Origin: Bacteroidia bacterium
GTDB lineage: Bacteria > Bacteroidota > Bacteroidia > UKL13-3
Direction of reading: 5' to 3'
Assembly: GCA_021740845.1 (NCBI GenBank)
Contig: JAIOYZ010000025.1
Span: 1 to 58,461 of the forward strand
Length of the DNA: 58,461 bases
Made by a program: the position numbers and the translations under genes
In this document: positions 17,112-25,006 of the stretch, piece after piece
Numbering within the stretch: position 1 is the first letter of the stretch
Layout: each line of letters begins with the position of its first letter
Notes under the pieces: model-generated
The model's input: only the letters and a program-made list of their open reading frames with translations
Told to the model about the DNA's origin: nothing
Databases searched by the model: none

Positions 17112-17579
17112 CTAATTAATTGTCAATTTCCCTGTACTTACGCCATGACAACTATTACAACTACCACCATTAAATTTTTGGTTCATATAAATTGTTTTTG
17201 AACCAACAGTTATACTTGGATAACATCCTCCATTAAAATCAATAGTTTGGTTGGTATAGAAATTCCCTTTGCTATCAGAAACTAATCGCTTTATTAATTT
17301 ACCTTGTTTGTTTGGCTTTTCCCATAATTCAATGGTAGCATTCTTTTGAGGGCTAGTTCCATTTGAAAATACAGTTCCTGCCACTGTCCACCAACCTCCT
17401 TCTCTTACAGCTTCCGATCCACTTACATTATGGCAACTTGCACAATTTTGTCCCGGGTTATGACTTTCATCTTCTCCATCACCACTTTCTCTTGAATCTG
17501 TGCTCACTTGATCTGAATGAGAGCAAGCAATAACAAAAGCCGAAAACACCAACATTATAAATATTTTATTCCACTTCAT
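17112..17579 (-). CDS. lipoprotein with two CXXCH motifs (copy A)
   Basis: A 155-residue paralog of the 154-residue gene just downstream, with the same order: lipobox (VIAC near residue 19), acidic linker, CASCHNVSGSEAVRE, a beta-rich middle (WWTVAGTVFSNGTSPQKNATI), and C-terminal CNSCHGVSTGKL. The two share most residues between the haem motifs and differ mainly in the linker. It ends in TAG, immediately followed in frame by the remnant at 16989-17111. It lies 24 bp after the diheme gene and is probably part of the same transcript. Confidence 0.8.
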   Translation of the reverse strand: MKWNKIFIMLVFSAFVIACSHSDQVSTDSRESGDGEDESHNPGQNCASCHNVSGSEAVREGGWWTVAGTVFSNGTSPQKNATIELWEKPNKQGKLIKRLVSDSKGNFYTNQTIDFNGGCYPSITVGSKTIYMNQKFNGGSCNSCHGVSTGKLTIN

Positions 17580-17603
17580 TTCTTTTCCCCTTCACTTATT
17601 AAA

Positions 17604-18323
17604 TTAATTATTAGGATACCCTTTATCAATCCATTTCTGAATTTGTTTGATTTTGCAATCATCCAATTTACCACCTTTAGGCATGGCAGAATAAGGCGAA
17701 AGTTGATTTATACTGCCCATCAACTTTCCATTTGCAGCAATCGAAGCCAAACCAGAATAAGTACTTACATCAATTCCGCCTCCAGCATTTGCAGGGTTGT
17801 GGCATCCAAAGCAATAAGTATTTATAGTTTTAGAAACAATGCCCGAATAGGTAACATTGGTAGTATCACAGGCACCAGAATTACAGGTTAAATTCTTTGC
17901 TCCCTGGTTTATCCATTTTGCAATCATTGCCTTTTGCTCTGTAGATAAAGCAGCATTTGGCGGTGGTGGCATTCTTTCCTTTGAGCTAAATAAAGACTCA
18001 TAAATTTCTGTTTTGTTTGGATTATTTGGAACCACTTTGGTAGTACTTAATACCATTTCATAAGAGTACAAACGAACACCATCTTCCGCAGTTCCAGCAT
18101 CATGACAACCACTCATGGCACAATTAGAATTCAATATAGGCAAAATGTCTTTGTCAAAATAAACCACATTTGAATCACAAGGATCTGGGTTGGTATTTCC
18201 TCCGCCTCCACCATTATTATTTGTTGGTGTGCCAGTAACCAAAACTTCTGGGCTATGCTTACAAGAAGAAATTCCTATTACTAGGGAAACGATTACAATT
18301 GATACTTTAGTTAATGCTCTCAT
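17604..18323 (-). CDS. cytochrome-c-like lipoprotein with one CX4CH and one CXXCH motif
   Basis: A 239-residue predicted lipoprotein (lipobox ISSC near residue 21) with a Gly/Asn-rich linker and two planctomycete-type cytochrome-c domains in series. Domain 1: NCAMSGCHDAG (CX4CH) with a distal ERMPPPPNA. Domain 2: TYCFGCHNPAN (CXXCH) with SAMPKGGKL. Both end in the usual W-I-x-x-G-A/Y helix. It is the first gene of the cytochrome run. The predicted LytTR operator lies 62 bp upstream of the ATG. The C-terminal 40 residues recur as a remnant at 16989-17111. Confidence 0.82.
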   Translation of the reverse strand: MRALTKVSIVIVSLVIGISSCKHSPEVLVTGTPTNNNGGGGGNTNPDPCDSNVVYFDKDILPILNSNCAMSGCHDAGTAEDGVRLYSYEMVLSTTKVVPNNPNKTEIYESLFSSKERMPPPPNAALSTEQKAMIAKWINQGAKNLTCNSGACDTTNVTYSGIVSKTINTYCFGCHNPANAGGGIDVSTYSGLASIAANGKLMGSINQLSPYSAMPKGGKLDDCKIKQIQKWIDKGYPNN

Positions 18324-18384
18324 ATGGTTGAAAATTGATGAAACAAATCTGCTATATTAAATGGTGTTTGTAAAATTTTTGTCT

Positions 18385-18415
18385 CCCAATCGGGAAAAAT
18401 ATATTCCGAATCGGG
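18385..18415 (-). promoter_or_regulatory. predicted LytTR operator: two 10-bp direct repeats 21 bp apart
   Basis: On the minus strand CCCGATTCGG (18406-18415) and CCCGATTGGG (18385-18394) are in direct orientation with starts 21 bp apart, i.e. two helical turns. The match extends outward as TTTnCCCGATTnGGA. This is the geometry of LytTR-type response-regulator sites (two direct repeats with about 12 bp between). It lies between the LytTR gene and the cytochrome run, upstream of a weak -7-like CAGATTTG (minus strand, 18344-18351), as expected for an activator site. Confidence 0.6.
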
Positions 18416-18425
18416 CAAATTGGAT

Positions 18426-19187
18426 TTATTCTATTCCAATCAACCATTGCTTAAAGTCTGGCGAACGTTCTGCTGAAACAACAATTTCATCAGAATAATT
18501 GGGATTCAACACCAATTTCACCCTCGATTTAGAATGGGTAAACATCTGCTCTATAGATTTAATATTTACAATAAATTGCCTATTAATTCTGTAAAAAACC
18601 TTTGGATCAACCATCCCTTGCACTTCATCTAAATGAAAATCCATAAGCATTTTATGCCCATCAAACGTACATAAATATTCTGCCTTATCCTCTGTAAAAA
18701 AGTAAGCTATATCTGCTATTTCAACCACCTTAATTGCCTGACCCAATTTAATAACAATTCGTTTCTGAAAACCTTTGTTTGGCGTTTGAAAAACTTTTAA
18801 TAATTCTGCAATTTCTAGCTTTTCTTGAGGCTTAGATAATTTCTTAAACTTATCCACTGCAACTTGCAAGTCTTGTTTCTTTAAAGGCTTTAGCAAATAA
18901 TCAATACTATTTAGTTTAAAAGCCTTAATCGCAAATTCATCGTAAGCAGTTATGAAAATAACTGGCGTTAAAATCTCCACTTGTTGGATAATTTCAAAAC
19001 TATCTCCATCCGCCAAATGCACATCCATAAATATCAAATCCGCCTGCTTATTGGTTTTTAAATATGCTACCGATGTTTGAACACTATCAAAAACCTCCAA
19101 AACCTCAAAGTCGTAATCCAAACTCTTCAACAAAGAAATCAATCGCTCAACAGCAGATTCTTCATCTTCAATTATTACTATTTTCAT
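18426..19187 (-). CDS. LytTR-family response regulator
   Basis: A 253-residue two-component regulator. Receiver domain in residues 1-120: acidic pocket IIEDEE near 5-10, phospho-acceptor Asp55 in LIFMDVHLADGD, Thr in PVIFITAYDE and Lys in YLLKPLKKQDL. LytTR DNA-binding domain in about 145-250 (KVVEIADIAYFFTEDKAEYL; FYRINRQFIVNIKSIE). It overlaps the sensor kinase gene by 20 bp, so they are made together and are almost certainly partners. The direct repeats 10 bp beyond its stop are the obvious candidate target. Confidence 0.93.
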   Translation of the reverse strand: MKIVIIEDEESAVERLISLLKSLDYDFEVLEVFDSVQTSVAYLKTNKQADLIFMDVHLADGDSFEIIQQVEILTPVIFITAYDEFAIKAFKLNSIDYLLKPLKKQDLQVAVDKFKKLSKPQEKLEIAELLKVFQTPNKGFQKRIVIKLGQAIKVVEIADIAYFFTEDKAEYLCTFDGHKMLMDFHLDEVQGMVDPKVFYRINRQFIVNIKSIEQMFTHSKSRVKLVLNPNYSDEIVVSAERSPDFKQWLIGIE

Positions 19188-22050
19188 TTGATTTTATATA
19201 AGGGATTTTCACTATAAACGAGTCATTATTTTTCTCTATCAACACCTTCAAAGCTTGTAAAAGCTCATACCTCCTAATAATATTATTTAATCCAGTTTTG
19301 GTTGATGGTTCGCTACTACTTTTTATTTGAAGTTTATTCTTTACCAAAAAATAATAATCAGAAAAAGGTTCAATTCTTATTTCTAAAGGATGTGCCTTAG
19401 AAACTACATTGTGCTTAATTGCATTCTCCACCAAAATCTGCAAAGTCATTGGTGCTATATAACTTGAACTCTCCTTTAATTCAGGCGCAACTATTAGGTT
19501 CAAATTTTCTCTAAACCTCTTTTTTTGAATAAAATAATAATCATCTAAAATAGCCAATTCATCTTTCAAAGGAATCAAATCCATTTCCTTGTATTGCAAA
19601 ATATTTCTAAAAAAATCTGATAGATGTTCCACATAAGCAACGGCATCGCTTGGGTTCAACTCAATAATTCCAGATAAGGTATTAAAGCTATTGAATAAAA
19701 AATGTGGATTCACCTGATTCCTTAAAGTATCCAATTGAAACATTACCTTTTCATTATACAACTCTTCTTCTTTTCGCCTTTTCTGGGTAATTAAATAAAA
19801 AGCCAACCAAGTAAAAAACACCAAAAGAAAACCCATAAACACAAAAAACCAAACGCTTTGATAATATGGTTTACTTATCTCAAACGAATAACTGGCTTCC
19901 TCTTCAGTTACAAAATTATTACTCGGCAATGCCTTAATTCGCAAAGTATACTTCCCTGCTGGCAATTGAGGATAGGTAATTCTTAAATTCCTAGACTTAA
20001 TCCATTCTCTATCGTAACCTTCTAACTTTATCTGATAATTAACTTCCTCTGGCATATGATACCAGACACCAATATAATCAAAACTCAAGTTATTCTCAGA
20101 TGAATTAAAAACCCTATTCGGCGTTTTATCAAACTCCTCTAAAAACAAAAAGGCTTTCTTTATTATCGGTTTAGGTCCTTTCCACAACAAATTTCTACAA
20201 GGATCATAAATTACAATTCTATTTCCCGCTCCAATAAAAATTCTCCCATCATCTGCATTGCAACTTACTTTATTAACCAATTCACCTTCCTCAAATCCAA
20301 TCTCCTTATCGTGGTATAACATATTTCCATTTAATATATTTACCATGTCTATTCCCTTACCATTCGCAAGAATTAAATTATCTCTATGGTCGGCTATAAT
20401 AGAACCATACCCCATCTCCCTAATTCCATTCTTACTTCCAAAACTTACAAACTTAGTTCCATCCCATTTAAACAATCCTGCATCTGGAGAATTAAACCAC
20501 AAATTGTACAAATTATCCTCGCATATAGAATTAATAATACCAGTATTCAATCCATCTTTTTTGCCGTATTTTTTTACCCCATCAGGAGTAATTGCTACCA
20601 ATCCATTTCCATCTGTTCCTAACCAAACTATTCCTTTAGAATCTACAAATACCTGATAATAATAAAAAGATGCATTTTGAAGGTTTTTGGGAATTGAAAC
20701 AAATCCTACCTGATTCAAATTGGTTCCATTTTTAAAGCAAGACAATCCTCCCAATGTTGCCATCCATATTGTATTACCTAATCCAGAAATAGATATAACA
20801 TTATTGTTTTGCAGGCCATTTTTTTCATTAAAATTTAACAGCTCTTTAGTTTTTGGTTCGAACCTAAAAACGCCTTTACCAAAAGTCCCAAACCACACAA
20901 ACCCACTGCTATCACAAAAAATACTTACCGCTTGAATATTTTTTATTTTATCTGGCAAATTAAGGTAACTCCCATTCTTCCAAGCATAGGTTTGTTTGGT
21001 ATCGCTAAACCATAAAATACCATTTCTGTCTGAACCAATACTTTGAACCCCACCTTTCGAAAATTTAGGCAATTGAATAAACGAGAATAGCTTATTCACG
21101 GTAACCACATGTTCCGATTTATCACTTATCCATAAATTCCCTTCTTTATCTTCTGCAATCCCAGAAATCCTGTTATTTACAATTGAATTTTGCTTGTTTA
21201 ATTTAAGAGTTATTTCATTGTTCTCCACCAATAACAAACCACTATCTTCAGTGGCAATCCAAACATGACTTTGCTCTTTAACTATCTGAACAATGGCACC
21301 AAATTGCCAGATTCCTGATTTAATAAATGGATGTAATTCTTGAGAACCTGCATTCATTTCAAAAATCCCCATAGATTGGGTGCCAAATAATAGCGCGCCT
21401 TTTTTCCAAGGAACTATATCCGTAATAATTGGATCAGAAAGAAATTCATTTTTCTCAAACGGCCTGCAAATTGGAATACCCTTTTGTATACTTCCAATAG
21501 ATAATCCATTGTCTGTTCCAACCCAAACAAATCCTTTAGAATCCAATTCAAGGGCATTAATATCCTTAGATACCAAACCATCTTTTTCAAGCAATTGATA
21601 TTGCTTTTCATTTTTAATAACAAACACTCCAGAGCCTTTGGTGCCAAGCCAAATTTCACCATTTAATCTAAATGCTAAACTAGAAATACCCGCCCCATCT
21701 TGGTTATGAAAACTAGTTAATTTATGTAGAACTCTATCTTTTAAAAAATAAACATTCCCTTTATTAGTTCCCACCCAAACTTGCTTTTTCTCGTCATTTT
21801 TAATTACCGTAATTTTTTGATTTAAAATAGAATCTGGAAAAGGATAATGATCCACATTCATACCATCGTGTTGAAACAAACCCAATTGTGTACCCATCCA
21901 TAAAAACCCTTGCTCACCTGCATAAATCTTCGAAACCTTCAACCCAATATACTCGTGCTCAAATGTATTTATCCTAACCAATGGTGCTTGGGAATACCCT
22001 TTAAAAAAGGCAAAAAACAAGGCAACATTTATTATTAACCTGAATTTCAT
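19168..22050 (-). CDS. sensor histidine kinase with periplasmic beta-propeller (LytS-type kinase)
   Basis: A 960-residue sensor. A signal peptide (residues 1-20) precedes a long run of two-component-regulator propeller repeats with the WxGT signature (WVGTNKGNVYFL, WLGTKGSGVFVI, WVGTDNGLSIG). Then come a Y_Y_Y domain near 650-715, one membrane segment near 725-748, and a His_kinase domain with NPHFLFNSFNTL (phospho-acceptor His) and ATPase N-box LVENAIKH. Unlike polysaccharide-locus hybrid sensors it has no receiver or AraC domain; the separate LytTR regulator follows. Its start overlaps the YceI stop by 4 bp. The ligand is unknown. Confidence 0.92.
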   Translation of the reverse strand: MKFRLIINVALFFAFFKGYSQAPLVRINTFEHEYIGLKVSKIYAGEQGFLWMGTQLGLFQHDGMNVDHYPFPDSILNQKITVIKNDEKKQVWVGTNKGNVYFLKDRVLHKLTSFHNQDGAGISSLAFRLNGEIWLGTKGSGVFVIKNEKQYQLLEKDGLVSKDINALELDSKGFVWVGTDNGLSIGSIQKGIPICRPFEKNEFLSDPIITDIVPWKKGALLFGTQSMGIFEMNAGSQELHPFIKSGIWQFGAIVQIVKEQSHVWIATEDSGLLLVENNEITLKLNKQNSIVNNRISGIAEDKEGNLWISDKSEHVVTVNKLFSFIQLPKFSKGGVQSIGSDRNGILWFSDTKQTYAWKNGSYLNLPDKIKNIQAVSIFCDSSGFVWFGTFGKGVFRFEPKTKELLNFNEKNGLQNNNVISISGLGNTIWMATLGGLSCFKNGTNLNQVGFVSIPKNLQNASFYYYQVFVDSKGIVWLGTDGNGLVAITPDGVKKYGKKDGLNTGIINSICEDNLYNLWFNSPDAGLFKWDGTKFVSFGSKNGIREMGYGSIIADHRDNLILANGKGIDMVNILNGNMLYHDKEIGFEEGELVNKVSCNADDGRIFIGAGNRIVIYDPCRNLLWKGPKPIIKKAFLFLEEFDKTPNRVFNSSENNLSFDYIGVWYHMPEEVNYQIKLEGYDREWIKSRNLRITYPQLPAGKYTLRIKALPSNNFVTEEEASYSFEISKPYYQSVWFFVFMGFLLVFFTWLAFYLITQKRRKEEELYNEKVMFQLDTLRNQVNPHFLFNSFNTLSGIIELNPSDAVAYVEHLSDFFRNILQYKEMDLIPLKDELAILDDYYFIQKKRFRENLNLIVAPELKESSSYIAPMTLQILVENAIKHNVVSKAHPLEIRIEPFSDYYFLVKNKLQIKSSSEPSTKTGLNNIIRRYELLQALKVLIEKNNDSFIVKIPYIKSNENSNN

Positions 22051-22637
22051 TTCTTAGCAAATAAGGATGAGAATTCAACCATAATCTCTTCCGAAATTTT
22101 TTGATTTACGATGGCCGGTATATTAATTTCATGGTCGCTCAAAACAACATTAAAAACAGACAGCACATTTATTTCATTTCCTCTAATTTGGATGGTAATT
22201 TTTATTACTCTTTCCTGGGATACGCCATGTATAATCAATTTCCCTTTTGCCCTTACAGTATATTTACCATCCTTACTCCAATCAATTTTCTCAATTATTT
22301 TTCCAGAATAAGAACAAAATTCATACTTGGCAGATTCAATATATCGCTCATTAAAATGTTCTCGTTGCAAATCACTATTAAACCCAATAAATGAGTTATT
22401 CTCTACCGTAACTGCAAAGGTATTTTGCTCTGGATTAATTAGGCCTTTTAAGTGAACTGAACTAGCCTTAATTACTTCTAAATTGGCATAAGAAAAAAAA
22501 GAAATTTTCCCAGATTTTAAGGGATAAAGTGCCGCATTTTGTCCCAATAATTGCGACGAAATCAAAACTAAAAACAAAACGGAAACGTATTGTAAAAATA
22601 ATCTTTGGACCCTAGAAACCATGCCCAAAGATACCAA
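22047..22637 (-). CDS. YceI family protein (second copy)
   Basis: A 196-residue exported YceI-like barrel, paralog of the one at 14646-15194. It shares the order LQREHFNERYIESAKYEF near residues 87-104, then YTVRAKGKLIIHGVSQERVIK near 125-145 and a C-terminal HEINIPAIVNQKISEEIMVE. Its stop overlaps the start of the sensor kinase gene (ATGA), so the lipid-binding protein and the sensor are translationally coupled; it could present or withhold the ligand that the kinase senses. The start at 22637 includes a somewhat long N-terminus before the hydrophobic signal; a later start is possible. Confidence 0.83.
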   Translation of the reverse strand: MVSLGMVSRVQRLFLQYVSVLFLVLISSQLLGQNAALYPLKSGKISFFSYANLEVIKASSVHLKGLINPEQNTFAVTVENNSFIGFNSDLQREHFNERYIESAKYEFCSYSGKIIEKIDWSKDGKYTVRAKGKLIIHGVSQERVIKITIQIRGNEINVLSVFNVVLSDHEINIPAIVNQKISEEIMVEFSSLFAKK

Positions 22638-22659
22638 TCAAAAAACTAAAACCAAATAA

Positions 22660-23388
22660 CTAAAACTCGCTGGCCTTTATAAATTCAGCCAATTGTGGAT
22701 TTCCCGAATCTCTTAAGTTGTCTTTATTCCCCTCCCACAAACTTTCGCCTTTATAAATAAAAACAATATGATCACCCATATCAAAAACACTTTTTATATC
22801 ATGAGAATTTACAATGGTTGTAATATCATATTCCTCCGTAATTTCCATAATTAACTCATCAATAACCCTAGAAGTTAATGGATCCAAACCACTATTTGGT
22901 TCATCGCAAAATAGATATTTAGGATTCAAAGCAATGGCCCTTGCAATACCAACCCTCTTCTTCATTCCCCCACTAATATTAGATGGAAACAATTTATTGG
23001 CATTATCTAGCTTCACCCTTTTCAAGCAAAAATTTACCCTATCCAAAATCTCGCTTTTGCCCATAGTTGTAAACATCCTCAAAGGAAAAGCAACATTATC
23101 CTCTACACTCAATGAATCAAATAAAGCTCCTCCTTGAAACAGCATTCCTATCTCTTGCCTTAATTTTTTCTTTTGGTAATAATCTAGTCTTAGAAAATCT
23201 CTATTGTCAAAATCAATAATGCCACTATCTGGTTCTAATAAACCAACCATGCATTTCATTAATACACTCTTTCCTCCTCCACTGGCTCCAATTACAAAAC
23301 TGCATTTGCCTTTTTTAAAGGTTGCACTTACGTTCTTTAAAACAGGCCTACCATCAAATGATTTGGTTATATCTTTTAATTCGATCAT
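22660..23388 (-). CDS. ABC transporter ATP-binding protein, MlaF type
   Basis: A 242-residue ABC ATPase: Walker A GASGGGKSVLMKC near residues 33-45, Q-loop MLFQGGALFDSLSV, signature NISGGMKKRVGIARA near 136-150, Walker B KYLFCDEP, and the H-loop in IVNSHD. It resembles MlaF, the ATPase of lipid-trafficking transporters that maintain outer-membrane asymmetry. The permease gene overlaps by 4 bp upstream. An MCE-domain protein (MlaD) is not in the window. It ends 22 bp before the second YceI gene on the same strand. Confidence 0.9.
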   Translation of the reverse strand: MIELKDITKSFDGRPVLKNVSATFKKGKCSFVIGASGGGKSVLMKCMVGLLEPDSGIIDFDNRDFLRLDYYQKKKLRQEIGMLFQGGALFDSLSVEDNVAFPLRMFTTMGKSEILDRVNFCLKRVKLDNANKLFPSNISGGMKKRVGIARAIALNPKYLFCDEPNSGLDPLTSRVIDELIMEITEEYDITTIVNSHDIKSVFDMGDHIVFIYKGESLWEGNKDNLRDSGNPQLAEFIKASEF

Positions 23389-24128
23389 TTGTAAAGCATC
23401 AATTGAGTTAAAATATAATCAAAGAAAATAATTGATATACAACTTTGAACCACCGCCTTGGTACTTGCCGATCCAACTTCCAAAGCCCCTCCTTCAGTTT
23501 GATACCCATTGTGCGCCGATATAGTTGCTATTAAAAATGCAGAAAAAAACGCTTTGGTTAATGCATGGGTAATGAAGAAAGGATCAAAATCCATTCGCAA
23601 TCCTTGTATAAACATATCAACCGTTACAATTTCAGAGAAATAACAAGAAATTGCACCCCCAACATTTGCTAAAAACATACTGTAAGTAACCAAGGCAGGA
23701 ACAGAAATTAAAGCTGCAATAATTTTAGGTAAAACCACATAACTAGCTGCATTAACTCCCATAATTTCTAAGGCATCTATTTGTTCACTCACCTTCATTG
23801 TGCCAATTTCAGAAGCAATGTTCGAACCAATTTTACCTGCCATTACCAAAGCCGTAATGGTTGGCGAAAATTCTAAAATATTAGCATCACGCACAATCCT
23901 ACCCAAAATAGTCATCGGCACCAAACTGCCTTGTAACTGACTACCAAATTGAATTACCGCCACAGCACCAATAAATGTAGAAATAATGGAAACAATTCCA
24001 AAGGAATCATTTCCCATTTTATAAACTTCCATCATCAGAGAACGCCAAAACATCATCCATTTATCTGGCGGCCTAAAACAAGATCTTAAAAACAGTAAAT
24101 ACCTACCGAAGCTTTCTAAATAAGTCAT
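23385..24128 (-). CDS. MlaE-type ABC transporter permease
   Basis: A 247-residue inner-membrane permease of the MlaE/YrbE family with about five hydrophobic segments. The family core is VAVIQFGSQLQG near 56-67, then FSPTITALVMAGKIGSNIAS near 88-107, GTMKVSEQIDALEIMGVNAA, and a hydrophobic C-terminus. It works with the overlapping MlaF-type ATPase to move phospholipids between the membranes. It is divergent from the SDR gene across 134 bp, with no clear promoter match beyond a GATTTTTG box. Confidence 0.9.
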   Translation of the reverse strand: MTYLESFGRYLLFLRSCFRPPDKWMMFWRSLMMEVYKMGNDSFGIVSIISTFIGAVAVIQFGSQLQGSLVPMTILGRIVRDANILEFSPTITALVMAGKIGSNIASEIGTMKVSEQIDALEIMGVNAASYVVLPKIIAALISVPALVTYSMFLANVGGAISCYFSEIVTVDMFIQGLRMDFDPFFITHALTKAFFSAFLIATISAHNGYQTEGGALEVGSASTKAVVQSCISIIFFDYILTQLMLYK

Positions 24129-24262
24129 TCTATGCTAATTGGAAAATTAATTGGACAAAAATCCATGGTAAATATAATCGATTCTATAATAAGTACAAGT
24201 TTGATAGATTAATTTAAATAAATGAACAGATTCAGCGCAAAAACCAATAATTTCGCTCACAC

Positions 24263-24988
24263 ATGAATCCATTAAAATCAATCCCTACTATTCTTATAAG
24301 TGGATGCACAAAAGGTATCGGTTTGGCCATTGCCAAAATGTTTGCTGCTAAAGGCTTTAACGTGGCTGGTTGTGCCAGAAATCCCGAAGAATTAAAAGAC
24401 CTTTTCACAGATTTCTCCATGCGCTACCCTCACCAAAAATTCTTTATGGAAGTATGCGATGTAAGCAATAAAGAACTAATAAAAGTTTTTGCAAAAGATG
24501 TATTAGCCGAATTTGGAAAAGTAGACGTTCTGGTAAACAACGCTGGGCTTTTTCTGCCTGGCTCCATTTTAGAAGAAACCGAAGGCGATTTTGAAAAACA
24601 ATTTCTTACCAATGTAAGTAGCGCCTATCATTTAACTCGAGTTATTGCTCCATCTATGGTAAAAAACCAAATAGGTCATATTTTTAATATTTGCTCTACT
24701 GCTAGCATCACGGCTTACTCCAATGGCGGCTCATACTGTATCAGCAAACATGCAATGTTCGGTTTGAACCAAGTATTGCGCGAGGAATTAAAAGACAAAA
24801 AAGTAAAAGTTACTGCCATCCTTCCCGGCGCAACCCTTACCGATAGCTGGAGTGGAACCGATTTGCCAGAAGAAAGGTTTATGCCTGCAGACGATATTGC
24901 CAAATTGGTTTTCAATGCTTATGAACTTTCTGCCCAAACAAATGTTGAACAAATAATTGTCCGCCCAATTTTGGGAGATATAAACTAA
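24263..24988 (+). CDS. short-chain dehydrogenase/reductase
   Basis: A 241-residue classical SDR with a Rossmann fold. Cofactor motif SGCTKGIG near residues 11-18 (TGxxxGxG type), NNAG near 90-93, catalytic Ser in NICSTAS, and the catalytic pair YCISK near 152-156. Substrate is not evident; the Cys at residue 13 in place of the usual Gly/Ala and an Arg in CARN suggest NADP(H) use, but this is a guess. ispG follows after 18 bp and is probably co-transcribed. Confidence 0.9.
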   Translation: MNPLKSIPTILISGCTKGIGLAIAKMFAAKGFNVAGCARNPEELKDLFTDFSMRYPHQKFFMEVCDVSNKELIKVFAKDVLAEFGKVDVLVNNAGLFLPGSILEETEGDFEKQFLTNVSSAYHLTRVIAPSMVKNQIGHIFNICSTASITAYSNGGSYCISKHAMFGLNQVLREELKDKKVKVTAILPGATLTDSWSGTDLPEERFMPADDIAKLVFNAYELSAQTNVEQIIVRPILGDIN

Positions 24989-25006
24989 AACCTACCAATA
25001 AATAAT

